A DNA stretch of 7,753 nucleotides from Gammaproteobacteria bacterium (GTDB taxonomy: Bacteria; Pseudomonadota; Gammaproteobacteria; Magnimaribacterales; TMED112), in NCBI GenBank assembly GCA_002684055.1, contig NYUL01000061.1, forward strand, positions 1-7,753, in the 5' to 3' direction. Below are positions 1 through 5,389 of the stretch, one piece after another (the stretch's first letter is position 1; each line of letters opens with the position of its first letter). Under the pieces are notes generated by a model, which made no database searches, was not told where the DNA came from, and was given only the letters and a program-made list of their open reading frames with translations. A program made the position numbers and the translations under genes.

Positions 1-437
1 TTAAAACAAAAGTACAAGATCCCTTTAGAGAGGGGCAAAAAAAGTTTTCTGTCACTTTTTCTGATGGCATTATTCAATCACCCGAACTTAATGATCTTAA
101 TTTTGATGGTACTGTGCTTGAACAGTTAGCTAGTGACGTTCAGGTAAGAATAAATGCTAAATATAAAATTAAAGATTATGTTTTGAATATTTTTGATAAT
201 ACAAAGGGCGAAGTTGTTTCAAAAAAATACCAACAACTGCAAAACGAAACGGTTAATACCTCCTTTGGAGCTATAGAAACAATTGTAGTCATAGCTGAAT
301 CAGAAAATGTTGGCCCCATAAAGTATTTTATTGCTCCATCACTCGATTATTTAATAATCAAAAGTATTGCTACTTTGAGAAATGGAGAAGAAAGAGTATT
401 AATTATTTCTGAGAAGCCTAAGTTTTCGGAAGGGTAA
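1..437 (+). CDS. DUF3108-type envelope protein, 3' part only
   Basis: The reading frame is open from base 3 to the TAA at 435-437, so 144 C-terminal residues are visible and the start lies outside the window. A GTG at 114 could be mistaken for the start, but the frame continues upstream and encodes plausible protein (VQDPFREGQKKFSVTFSDG), so this is a truncated gene. The C-terminal layout matches the DUF3108 family of periplasmic proteins as I recall it: a 'QVRINAKYKI' strand, a 'TSFGAIETIVV' segment (family form TPFG-x-x-E-x-V-x-V), then 'YFIAPSLDYLIIKS' (family form WLAP-x-L-x-YLPVK). The family has no firmly established biochemical role, and I infer none. Its last 20 bases overlap the 3' end of dcd on the other strand, and no terminator is visible between them. 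Family assignment is moderately sure. Confidence 0.72.
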   Translation, partial: KTKVQDPFREGQKKFSVTFSDGIIQSPELNDLNFDGTVLEQLASDVQVRINAKYKIKDYVLNIFDNTKGEVVSKKYQQLQNETVNTSFGAIETIVVIAESENVGPIKYFIAPSLDYLIIKSIATLRNGEERVLIISEKPKFSEG

Positions 438-984
438 CGCCGGTCTGGCCCTGATATTTGCCACCTCGATCTTTATAGCTTGTTTCACAAACTTGATCAG
501 ACTCAAAGAAAATCATTTGTGCAACCCCTTCATTAGCATAAATTTTAGCTGGAAGATTAGTCGTGTTTGAAAATTCTAGAGTTACATGCCCTTCCCATTC
601 AGGTTCTAATGGTGTTACATTCACAATTATTCCACATCTTGCATATGTTGATTTACCTAAACAAAGAGTTAGCACTGAACGAGGGATCTTAAAATATTCA
701 ATTGTTCTTGCAAGAGCAAATGAATTTGGAGGTATTATGCATTGGTCTGACTTAACATCTATAAAGCTATTTGGATCAAATTTCTTAGGATCAACAATAG
801 CAGAATGAGTGTTTGTAAAGATCTTGAATTCATTTGAACATCTAACATCATATCCATAGCTTGAGACTCCATAGGACACTATTTTTTCACCATCAAGCTC
901 TCTAATTTGTTGAGATTCAAAAGGTGAAATTAGCTCATTCTCTTGTGACTGCTCTATAATCCACTTGTCTGATTTTATCGACAT
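418..984 (-). CDS. dcd: dCTP deaminase
   Basis: This cytoplasmic enzyme deaminates dCTP to dUTP, feeding dUMP and then dTTP synthesis. The protein is 188 residues, the length of Pseudomonas-type Dcd, and appears full length. Landmarks are the N-terminal MSIKSDKWI, SYGVSSYGYDVRC at 37-49, the nucleotide-binding stretch LGKSTYARCG at 109-118 (serine 112, arginine 116), and PLEPEWEGHVTLEFSN at 125-140. In that last motif E137 corresponds to the catalytic glutamate of E. coli Dcd. The C-terminal GGKYQGQTGVTLPK, which closes over the nucleotide in the trimer, is intact. The ATG shares one base with the recR stop (TAATG), and a purine-rich AGAGAG sits just upstream inside recR, so translation is probably coupled. 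It is the last gene of the minus-strand block and overlaps the incoming plus-strand gene by 20 nt. No fused dUTPase domain is present, so a separate Dut should exist elsewhere. Confidence 0.97.
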   Translation of the reverse strand: MSIKSDKWIIEQSQENELISPFESQQIRELDGEKIVSYGVSSYGYDVRCSNEFKIFTNTHSAIVDPKKFDPNSFIDVKSDQCIIPPNSFALARTIEYFKIPRSVLTLCLGKSTYARCGIIVNVTPLEPEWEGHVTLEFSNTTNLPAKIYANEGVAQMIFFESDQVCETSYKDRGGKYQGQTGVTLPKT

Positions 985-1586
985 TAATTTATCTCTCTTC
1001 TTCCTTGAATGGCTCTTCCTAGCGTAGTGTTATCTACATATTCTAATTCCCCACCCATTGGAACACCATATGCAATCCTAGAAATAAGAATATTATTTTC
1101 GCTTAACTGATCTTTTATATAAAATGACGTGGCATCTCCTTCAATTGTAGGACTTGTTGCAATTATAAGCTCTTGAACTTCAGAAGACTTAATATTGCTA
1201 ACTAGCTTTGGAATCCCGAGGTCTTGAGGTGTAACTCCATCAATTGGAGATAGCCTACCCATCAAGACAAAATATTTGCCTTTGAAACTGCCAGATTTTT
1301 CTATTGCAAGAACATCTGTTGGGCTTTCAACAACACACATTATTTTTTTATCCCTTCGATCATCTCCACAAATATCACAAATTAAATCCTCAGTAAGGTT
1401 TCTACAACTAGAACAGTTTCTAATTTTTTCAACAGAAGCAGAAATAAGTTTAGCTAGGTTGGAGCCGCCTTCTCTATTTTTTTCAAGCAAATAAAAAGCC
1501 ATTCTCTGTGCTGATTTCTCACCTATACCTGGCAGTATTTTAAAAGCCTGAACAAGTTGGCTTAATAAATTTTCATCACTCTTCAT
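984..1586 (-). CDS. recR: recombination mediator protein RecR
   Basis: RecR acts with RecF and RecO to load RecA onto SSB-coated gapped DNA. The 200-residue protein has the full family order: helix-hairpin-helix KILPGIGEKSAQRMAFYLL at 16-34; a four-cysteine zinc finger C58-x2-C61...C70-x2-C73; a Toprim domain from about 80 with CVVESPTDVLAIEKSG at 84-99; ATSPTIEGDATSFYI at 143-157; and the C-terminal GVPMGGELEYVDNTTLGRA at 174-192. The ATG at 1586 lies inside dnaX, giving an 11-nt overlap with the dnaX TGA, and a GGTGG element precedes it. In E. coli and many bacteria ybaB (the EbfC nucleoid protein) lies between dnaX and recR. Here there is no room for it. The next gene, dcd, starts on the recR stop codon. 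Confidence 0.97.
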   Translation of the reverse strand: MKSDENLLSQLVQAFKILPGIGEKSAQRMAFYLLEKNREGGSNLAKLISASVEKIRNCSSCRNLTEDLICDICGDDRRDKKIMCVVESPTDVLAIEKSGSFKGKYFVLMGRLSPIDGVTPQDLGIPKLVSNIKSSEVQELIIATSPTIEGDATSFYIKDQLSENNILISRIAYGVPMGGELEYVDNTTLGRAIQGRREIN

Positions 1587-3165
1587 GATCTACCACCATA
1601 ATTTTACTTTCATCGATATTTGCTCCTAATTCATTTTTTAATTTAGCAAATAAATCGCTTGAAACTATCTCCTCCTTGAAATTTCTAATATCTTGAGCCC
1701 TCTGTTTCGCCCACTTTGATGAAGGTGTATTCTGTACTTTTTCTGATGCTGCAATCTCTACTGTATAAGCTGGAAATCCTGCTCTTTGCAGTGATGCTAT
1801 TAAGCTAGAAATATTCTCATCATTAATTCTGTCTACAAACATATCGGCACCTTTAAAAATTATTTTATTCACAGGTGGCTCTTCGACTTTTTCAACTTGC
1901 AGGTTTGAGAAAAAAGCCCTTGATGGGCCTGATAAATCTAAAAGATCAAATACTTGCAACCAGTTTCCTGGTGTGAGATTTTTTAATGTGTTTTGCTCTA
2001 TTACTTCAGTCTGATAGTTAGTTTCAGTATCCTGAATCTCTTTATTTTCTATTACTTCTTGTGATTCATTTATTGGTGCTGATTCTGTTTTCGGTATTTG
2101 TGCTATTTTAGATTTTTTTTTTAATTCAGATTCATTCTTCTGGGAAAAAGTTAAGCATCTTAGAACAGCAATATCAAAGCAATCACGGGTTTTACCTGTG
2201 TGTTTTGCATCTACCAATCCATTTGAAAAAAACTGGTAATAAAGGTTCAAATCTTGTGACGACTTGTCATTGGAAAGAGCTGTTTCAATAATTTTTTGAT
2301 GTAAAAAACTTAATGCCCTATCAAACAATATCTCATAGTTAACATCTAATGACTGATAGCGCTTTAATTCTTCAACAACTTTATCAACCTGATTTATAAA
2401 AACTGACTCAAATAATTTTGTAGTTGAGGAAAGGTCTAATACACCATGTAATTTTGATATCGATTCTTCATCAAGATTACCATCACAATGCGAGATAGCC
2501 TGATCTGATAAAGTAAGTGAGTCTCTTACAGAGCCCTTAGCCAATTCAACAAGCAAATCAATTGATTTTTTGTCAGATTTGACGCCCTCTTCAGTAAATA
2601 TTTTTTCAATATTTTTTCCAATTAATTCATCACTTACTAATTTAAGATTAAATTGAAGGCATCTTGAAATTATTGTTTTAGGTATTTTATGAGTTTCAGT
2701 AGTAGCCATGATAAAAATTACATGGCTTGGTGGCTCCTCTAATGTTTTAAGCAGTGCATTAAAGCTTTGCATTGATAGCATATGAACTTCATCTATCAAA
2801 TAAATTTTGTATTTACCTTGAGATGGTCTGTACTGAACAGAGTCAAGCAACTCCCTCATATCATCTACTCCAGTTCTTGAGGCAGCATCAATTTCAATTA
2901 AGTCTAAGTGTGAATTCTTCTGAATCTCTTCACATGTGGTACATACATTACAAGTAACTCCGTTTTCAATATCATAATTTGAACAATTTAATGCTTTAGC
3001 AAAAAGTCTTCCAAGTGTTGTTTTTCCAACTCCCCTTGTTCCTGAAAAAATGTATCCGTTATGAAAATTTTGGTTTTTTATAATATTTTTTAATGCAATT
3101 ACAGCATTATCTTGTCCAATAACTTCTGTGAATGATTTGGGTCTGTATTTATTTGCTAATGCCAT
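1576..3165 (-). CDS. dnaX: DNA polymerase III subunit tau (gamma/tau), clamp-loader ATPase
   Basis: DnaX is the ATPase motor of the clamp loader that puts the beta sliding clamp on DNA; the long tau form also bridges the polymerase and the DnaB helicase. The protein has 529 residues, shorter than E. coli's 643. Visible parts are Walker A GTRGVGKTT (42-50); a zinc module with C61, C72, C75 and C78; Walker B YLIDEVHML (122-130); sensor 1 around ATTETHKIP (154-162); the SRC motif with arginine finger R168; sensor 2 GSVRDSL with R214; and an oligomerisation domain to about 345. A low-complexity Glu/Asn/Gln-rich linker (about 346-395) follows, then a folded tau C-terminus (about 398-529). An A10 run at codons 348-351 is a candidate recoding site (separate entry). 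The ATG overlaps the recX stop by one base (TAATG). An 11-nt overlap leads into recR. Confidence 0.97.
   Translation of the reverse strand: MALANKYRPKSFTEVIGQDNAVIALKNIIKNQNFHNGYIFSGTRGVGKTTLGRLFAKALNCSNYDIENGVTCNVCTTCEEIQKNSHLDLIEIDAASRTGVDDMRELLDSVQYRPSQGKYKIYLIDEVHMLSMQSFNALLKTLEEPPSHVIFIMATTETHKIPKTIISRCLQFNLKLVSDELIGKNIEKIFTEEGVKSDKKSIDLLVELAKGSVRDSLTLSDQAISHCDGNLDEESISKLHGVLDLSSTTKLFESVFINQVDKVVEELKRYQSLDVNYEILFDRALSFLHQKIIETALSNDKSSQDLNLYYQFFSNGLVDAKHTGKTRDCFDIAVLRCLTFSQKNESELKKKSKIAQIPKTESAPINESQEVIENKEIQDTETNYQTEVIEQNTLKNLTPGNWLQVFDLLDLSGPSRAFFSNLQVEKVEEPPVNKIIFKGADMFVDRINDENISSLIASLQRAGFPAYTVEIAASEKVQNTPSSKWAKQRAQDIRNFKEEIVSSDLFAKLKNELGANIDESKIMVVDHEE
2113..2122 (-). other. A10 slippage tract in dnaX, candidate gamma-forming site
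   Basis: On the coding strand the dnaX frame reads TTA AAA AAA AAA TCT, giving ten consecutive A (codons 348-351), the longest single-base run I find in the window. It contains the heptamer A AAA AAA in zero-frame phase. A -1 shift, or one extra A in the mRNA, reads AAA ATC TAA and stops at 2110-2108, giving 352 residues. A +1 shift, or loss of one A, reads AAT CTA AAA TAG and stops at 2105-2103, giving 353 residues. The tract lies 8 codons after AVLRCLTF (333-340), the expected end of domain III, so either product would keep the ATPase and oligomerisation domains and lack the tau tail. Known precedents are ribosomal -1 frameshifting at A AAA AAG in E. coli dnaX and transcriptional slippage at an A9 run in Thermus dnaX. 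I see no strong upstream Shine-Dalgarno-like stimulator or downstream hairpin, so transcriptional slippage seems likelier. Confidence 0.6.
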
Positions 3166-3599
3166 TAATCGAATTCTTTAAGAGCGCTTTTTATTATTTC
3201 ATAACTAAACCCTCTATAGGCCAAAAACCTTAAAATCTTTTCCTTTTCTTTAAAATCTACTTTGGTATTTCTGCTTTTCTTGTTGAATTGTGCGAGGCAG
3301 CTAGAATCCCAATCAATTTCTAAGGAGTACATGTCATATTGATCGGGGTAAATTCCTTTTTTTCTTAAATATTGTGAAATATAGTTTGGGCCATAACCTG
3401 AATTTGATTTGGATCTAATAAATGCTTCCGCAAACCTTTCGTCATTGAGAAAATTTGATTCTAGAAGTTTTTCAATCACTTCATTCAAGTCATTATATGC
3501 TGGATCAAACTTTTTTAACTTTGTTTTAAGTTCGCCAACAGAATGCTCTCTTCTAGAGAGAATATCTAATGATTTATTCCAAAGTTCTGAAGTATCCAA
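3165..3599 (-). CDS. recX: regulatory protein RecX
   Basis: RecX binds RecA filaments and limits their growth and activity. The 144-residue protein shows the helical RecX repeats: LDILSRREHSVGELKTKL at 11-28 (the family's LSRREHS signature), then FLNDERFAEAFIRSKSNSGYG at 50-70, then GPNYISQYLRKKGI at 70-83, and a C-terminal repeat KILRFLAYRGFSYEIIKSAL at 121-140. The start is TTG at 3599. An in-frame TGA lies directly upstream (3602-3600), and the next in-frame ATG is at residue 90, inside the conserved fold. The ATG at 3603 is in another frame and ends after nine codons. No clear Shine-Dalgarno sequence is visible; only 4 nt separate it from the lipoprotein stop, so it probably relies on re-initiation. 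recX usually sits beside recA; here it precedes dnaX, with a one-base overlap. Confidence 0.93.
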   Translation of the reverse strand: MDTSELWNKSLDILSRREHSVGELKTKLKKFDPAYNDLNEVIEKLLESNFLNDERFAEAFIRSKSNSGYGPNYISQYLRKKGIYPDQYDMYSLEIDWDSSCLAQFNKKSRNTKVDFKEKEKILRFLAYRGFSYEIIKSALKEFD

Positions 3600-3603
3600 T
3601 CAT

Positions 3604-4086
3604 TTAATTATAAGGAACAACTCTAGACTTGCCACCTGATCTAACTATTCTAACTTGATCGCCTGGTCTGAAGGAGTAATCTACATCCTCTGGCATTTCC
3701 TGGACAATAGAGACCTCTCTGCTATTGCTGTCTAATTTAACAATTATTTCTACACCTGGTTTTCTGGAAAGGTTTTCACTAACATTTTGCCCGACAACTG
3801 ATCCAACTGCAGTACCGACTACAGCTCCAACTTCTTGAGTAGTTTCATCATTCTCTCCACCTATGTTGGATCCAACAATCGCTCCAAGGATTGAACCAAA
3901 AATATTTCCACTTGTTCTATCTCCCTCAATGGTTACATTTCTAATTGAAACTACTACGCCTGATTGGACATATTGGCTTTTTGCAGCTGCATCTCTTGAA
4001 ACAACATCAGGGGAAAATCCACCTGTTGCACAACCTCCAAGAGTTAATAAGGATAAGAGAATTAGTGATTGTAATTTTTTATTCAT
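3604..4086 (-). CDS. SlyB/Pcp-like glycine-zipper outer-membrane lipoprotein
   Basis: This 160-residue lipoprotein has a basic N-terminus (MNKK), a hydrophobic stretch LILLSLLTL and the lipobox LGGC, so C19 should be the lipidated residue. A20 at position +2 (not Asp) predicts sorting to the outer membrane. After SPDVVSRDAAAKSQYVQSG (25-43), close in layout to E. coli SlyB, come two glycine-zipper segments, GNIFGSILGAIVGSNIGG (60-77) and VGAVVGTAVGSVVGQNV (86-102), able to form a tight helical hairpin. The tail, with EIIVKLDSNSREVSIVQ (113-129) and SFRPGDQVRIVRS (138-150), resembles the small beta domain of the SlyB/Pcp family. SlyB-type proteins are linked to envelope stress and outer-membrane integrity; that role here is inferred. 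The start overlaps the XRE stop by 8 nt (ATGAATAA), and GGAG lies 10 nt upstream. Confidence 0.9.
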   Translation of the reverse strand: MNKKLQSLILLSLLTLGGCATGGFSPDVVSRDAAAKSQYVQSGVVVSIRNVTIEGDRTSGNIFGSILGAIVGSNIGGENDETTQEVGAVVGTAVGSVVGQNVSENLSRKPGVEIIVKLDSNSREVSIVQEMPEDVDYSFRPGDQVRIVRSGGKSRVVPYN

Positions 4087-4333
4087 ACTTGTTTGACTCC
4101 ATTAGTAATGGAAAAGTTCCATCATGTAATTTAAATATATCCTCGATACTACAATTCAATACTGTAGCAATTTTTAATGATAAAACAGTCGATGGTACAT
4201 AGATTCCATTTTCAATCGCATTAATACTTTTTCTAGAAACTTGTACTGCCTCCGCCAAGCTGGCTTGTGTGATACCAGCTTCTTTTCTTTTATGCGTAAG
4301 AAGCACAACTAAATCTTTATGATCCTTACCCAT
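4079..4333 (-). CDS. small XRE/Cro-type helix-turn-helix regulator
   Basis: This 84-residue protein is almost entirely one Cro/CI-type DNA-binding domain. ITQASLAEAVQVSRKSINAI (21-40) forms the helix-turn-helix, with S33-R-K-S-I-N at the recognition helix. ENGIYVPSTVLSLKIATVLN (41-60) and CSIEDIFKL follow. The pattern (VSRKSINAIENG..P....A..L...IEDIF) is that of the short YgzD-like XRE family, whose members often sit beside genes for small membrane proteins, as here. There is no ligand or dimerisation domain beyond a short 15-residue tail. Its ATG overlaps the membrane-protein stop by 8 nt (ATGGGTAA), and its own stop overlaps the lipoprotein start by 8 nt. Autoregulation through the palindromes at 4808-4835 is a reasonable inference, as they lie in the promoter of its own operon. 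The target is otherwise unknown. Confidence 0.92.
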   Translation of the reverse strand: MGKDHKDLVVLLTHKRKEAGITQASLAEAVQVSRKSINAIENGIYVPSTVLSLKIATVLNCSIEDIFKLHDGTFPLLMESNKYE

Positions 4334-4754
4334 CTACTGACTCTTTATAGTCACCATATGAAAAAACAACAATCAATGCTCCAAAAACAAACCAGAGAAA
4401 GGATGATAAATTCAAAATAAATTCATTTGCAGCTTGTAAGCTCCAATTGGAAAAATCTTGAATGGCAAACAAACCAAATATACCTAGTCCAAAAATTGAA
4501 AATCCTGCTGCTCCAAGTTTGTAATATCTGTCTGCAATATATTCATCATAAAGTGCCTTGGTCTTTTCCTTTTTTCCAAAGTGATAGTCAATTGAAAGTA
4601 CTGCCCAGGTTGTTAAAACAAATATTCCAGGTATGAACATAAGCTCTGATGGTAGCTCAAGAATACTCCAATCAAATAAAAGATGTGCCGCAAAAAAAAT
4701 CTGAACTATTCCACATATAAATAGTAAGACTGCTCGTGAAAAGAATGTCATCAT
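4326..4754 (-). CDS. four-helix membrane protein, family not recognised
   Basis: I do not recognise this 142-residue protein. It has four hydrophobic segments, at about 4-26, 36-56, 79-98 and 114-133. A charged cytoplasmic-looking loop, HFGKKEKTKALYDEYIADRY (58-77), lies between helices 2 and 3, and the C-terminus is short and polar (YGDYKESVDG). No catalytic motif or cysteine pair is visible. It is first in the minus-strand block and overlaps the XRE regulator by 8 nt. Small membrane proteins paired with short XRE regulators recur in bacteria, so the two may act together, but any sensing role is speculation. Two ATGs in tandem (4754 and 4751) are possible starts. The Shine-Dalgarno AAGGAG at 4757-4762 is only 2 nt from the first and 5 nt from the second, so 4751 is probably the real start, with protein MTFFSR... 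Confidence 0.8.
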   Translation of the reverse strand: MMTFFSRAVLLFICGIVQIFFAAHLLFDWSILELPSELMFIPGIFVLTTWAVLSIDYHFGKKEKTKALYDEYIADRYYKLGAAGFSIFGLGIFGLFAIQDFSNWSLQAANEFILNLSSFLWFVFGALIVVFSYGDYKESVDG

Positions 4755-4756
4755 GT

Positions 4757-4762
4757 CTCCTT
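4757..4762 (-). promoter_or_regulatory. ribosome-binding site that favours the second ATG
   Basis: On the minus strand AAGGAG is followed by AC and then ATGATG. Spacing is 2 nt to the first ATG and 5 nt to the second, so the annotated start of the membrane protein should probably move one codon to 4751. Confidence 0.7.
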
Positions 4763-4791
4763 AATTAATAATAATGTAACCTATACTACTC

Positions 4792-4822
4792 ATTATATAG
4801 ATAAAAAACAATTAATTGTGAA
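4792..4822 (-). promoter_or_regulatory. promoter of the minus-strand operon
   Basis: The minus strand holds a perfect -10 hexamer TATAAT (4797-4792), in the context ATCTATATAATGAG. A TTCACA (4822-4817) can serve as -35, 19 nt away, or 17 nt if the overlapping TATATA (4799-4794) is used. Transcription would start near 4785, leaving a leader of about 31-34 nt before the tandem ATGs. The -10 match is strong; the -35 is weaker. The spacer and -35 are covered by the two palindromes listed next, so the promoter is placed for repression. Confidence 0.6.
4808..4819. promoter_or_regulatory. 12-bp perfect palindrome in promoter spacer, candidate operator
   Basis: ACAATTAATTGT is a perfect 12-bp palindrome lying between the -35 and -10 of the minus-strand promoter. 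Short A+T-rich dyads of this size, placed in a core promoter, are typical of Cro/CI-type operators, and the operon's second gene encodes such a regulator. Chance palindromes are commoner in A+T-rich DNA, so this is only moderately supported. Confidence 0.42.
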
Positions 4823-4835
4823 GTAAACGTTACTT
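4821..4835. promoter_or_regulatory. inverted repeat AAGTAA-ACG-TTACTT, candidate operator
   Basis: AAGTAA (4821-4826) and TTACTT (4830-4835) are perfect inverted arms around a 3-nt centre. The element touches the -35 of the minus-strand promoter and lies about 15 bp upstream of the putative hsp20 -35, so a bound protein could affect both directions. It is adjacent to, but different in sequence from, the 12-bp palindrome, so two different proteins may be involved. The binding protein is unknown. Confidence 0.42.
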
Positions 4836-4849
4836 TTATGAAAAAAGTT

Positions 4850-4878
4850 CTTGAATTTTCTTAATTAAGTTCTAAATT
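4850..4878 (+). promoter_or_regulatory. putative promoter of hsp20
   Basis: CTTGAA (4850-4855) followed 16 nt after TTGAAT by TAAATT (4873-4878) could be a weak sigma70-type promoter. CTTGAA also matches the -35 core of the heat-shock sigma32 consensus, but no CCCCAT-like -10 follows, so sigma32 control is not supported. Initiation would fall near 4884-4886, exactly at the base of the first leader hairpin, which adds some weight to the placement. Confidence 0.38.
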
Positions 4879-4884
4879 ATCAAT

Positions 4885-4942
4885 TGATGGTGCTCAGGTG
4901 AGGCCATCATAAATTTAACTAGTCGCTTTAAGGAGGACTAAT
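4885..4942 (+). promoter_or_regulatory. ROSE-type RNA thermometer in the hsp20 leader
   Basis: The leader folds into two hairpins. Hairpin 1 pairs TGATGG (4885-4890) with CCATCA (4904-4909); it continues with a U.G pair, a bulged G4892, and CTC/GAG around an AGGT loop. Hairpin 2 pairs TAGTC (4920-4924) with GACTA (4936-4940), bulges G4925, and pairs CTT (4926-4928) with GAG (4933-4935) around a TAAG loop. The Shine-Dalgarno AGGAGG (4931-4936) is largely buried in hairpin 2. The strand facing it, UCGCU (4923-4927), fits the ROSE consensus U(U/C)GCU opposite AGGA, including the bulged G. ROSE elements are known to melt on heating and release translation of small heat-shock genes. The ATG is 2 nt after the hairpin. 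The folding was done by hand. Confidence 0.72.
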
Positions 4943-5359
4943 ATGTTAATTAATTTTACTGATCCAATGTTTTCGAACCGTGTTTTAGGTTTTGAAAATC
5001 TCGTAGATAGGCTCGAAAGAATTTCTAATGAGTCTCAAACTGGTTACCCGCCATATAATATTTATAAGGATGGGCTAAATTTCCAAATAGAGGTAGCTCT
5101 AGCTGGAATTGAAAAGAAAGATCTTGATATTGAGTTATGTGATGGCGCGCTAACCATTAAACATGATGGGCCAAAAGACGGAACTGAAAGTTCTGAAACT
5201 TTACATAAAGGTATCGCAAAAAGAGCTTTTAAATTGAAATTTACTCTTGCAGAGGATCTTGAAGTATTAGGAGCATCTTTGAAAAATGGTCTTTTGACTA
5301 TAAATATGGAAAGAGTGGTTCCTGATCACAAGAAACCTCGAGTTATAGAGGTTAAATAA
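4943..5359 (+). CDS. hsp20: Hsp20 family small heat-shock protein (IbpA-like)
   Basis: This 138-residue cytoplasmic ATP-independent holdase should bind unfolding proteins as large oligomers and pass them to the DnaK/ClpB machinery. It has an N-terminal arm (1-35), then the class A entry motif YPPYNIYK (35-42), and an alpha-crystallin domain to about 126 with FQIEVALAGIEKKDLDIEL (47-65) and RAFKLKFTLAED (94-105). The signature A-x-L-x-N-G-L-L-x-I (111-120) is present. The tail PRVIEV (132-137) supplies the I-x-V motif that docks neighbouring dimers. The layout matches IbpA of Proteobacteria and the protein is complete. The start is fixed by AGGAGG six nt upstream, which lies inside the ROSE-like hairpin, so heat should relieve translational repression. 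A strong terminator follows 4 nt after the stop, so it is probably monocistronic. It is divergent from the minus-strand operon. Confidence 0.95.
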   Translation: MLINFTDPMFSNRVLGFENLVDRLERISNESQTGYPPYNIYKDGLNFQIEVALAGIEKKDLDIELCDGALTIKHDGPKDGTESSETLHKGIAKRAFKLKFTLAEDLEVLGASLKNGLLTINMERVVPDHKKPRVIEVK

Positions 5360-5363
5360 TTCT

Positions 5364-5387
5364 GGGCGGCAATGCCGCCCTATTTTT
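5364..5387 (+). terminator. intrinsic terminator after hsp20
   Basis: GGGCGGC (5364-5370) and GCCGCCC (5374-5380) form a perfect 7-bp G+C-only stem around an AAT loop, followed by TATTTTT (5381-5387). In such A+T-rich DNA this is a clear Rho-independent terminator for hsp20. Its T tract ends 2 nt before the dsbD start codon, which leaves no ordinary leader for that gene. Confidence 0.93.
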
Positions 5388-5389
5388 AG

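Noticed and set aside
114..116. GTG as start of the first gene
   Set aside because: The same frame stays open to the left edge with plausible DUF3108-like sequence, so the gene is truncated by the window, not begun here.
425..455. Possible terminator hairpin (GCCGGTCTGGC) between the convergent gene ends
   Set aside because: The stem is only three or four pairs and no T tract follows on either strand.
563..808. 81-codon plus-strand open frame antisense to dcd
   Set aside because: It lies fully within conserved dcd coding sequence, and the protein shows no family features.
3945..4202. Plus-strand open frames across the lipoprotein/XRE junction
   Set aside because: They are antisense to two convincing genes with coupled ends and have low-complexity composition.
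4860..4869. CTTAATTAAG palindrome between the putative hsp20 -35 and -10, and repeated TTAATTAA at 4761-4768
   Set aside because: Such words are expected by chance in this A+T-rich spacer, and the flanks do not extend the symmetry.
4850..4880. Sigma32 heat-shock promoter for hsp20
   Set aside because: Only the CTTGAA half matches; no CCCCAT-like -10 box is present at the right distance. Thermal control is better explained by the leader hairpin.
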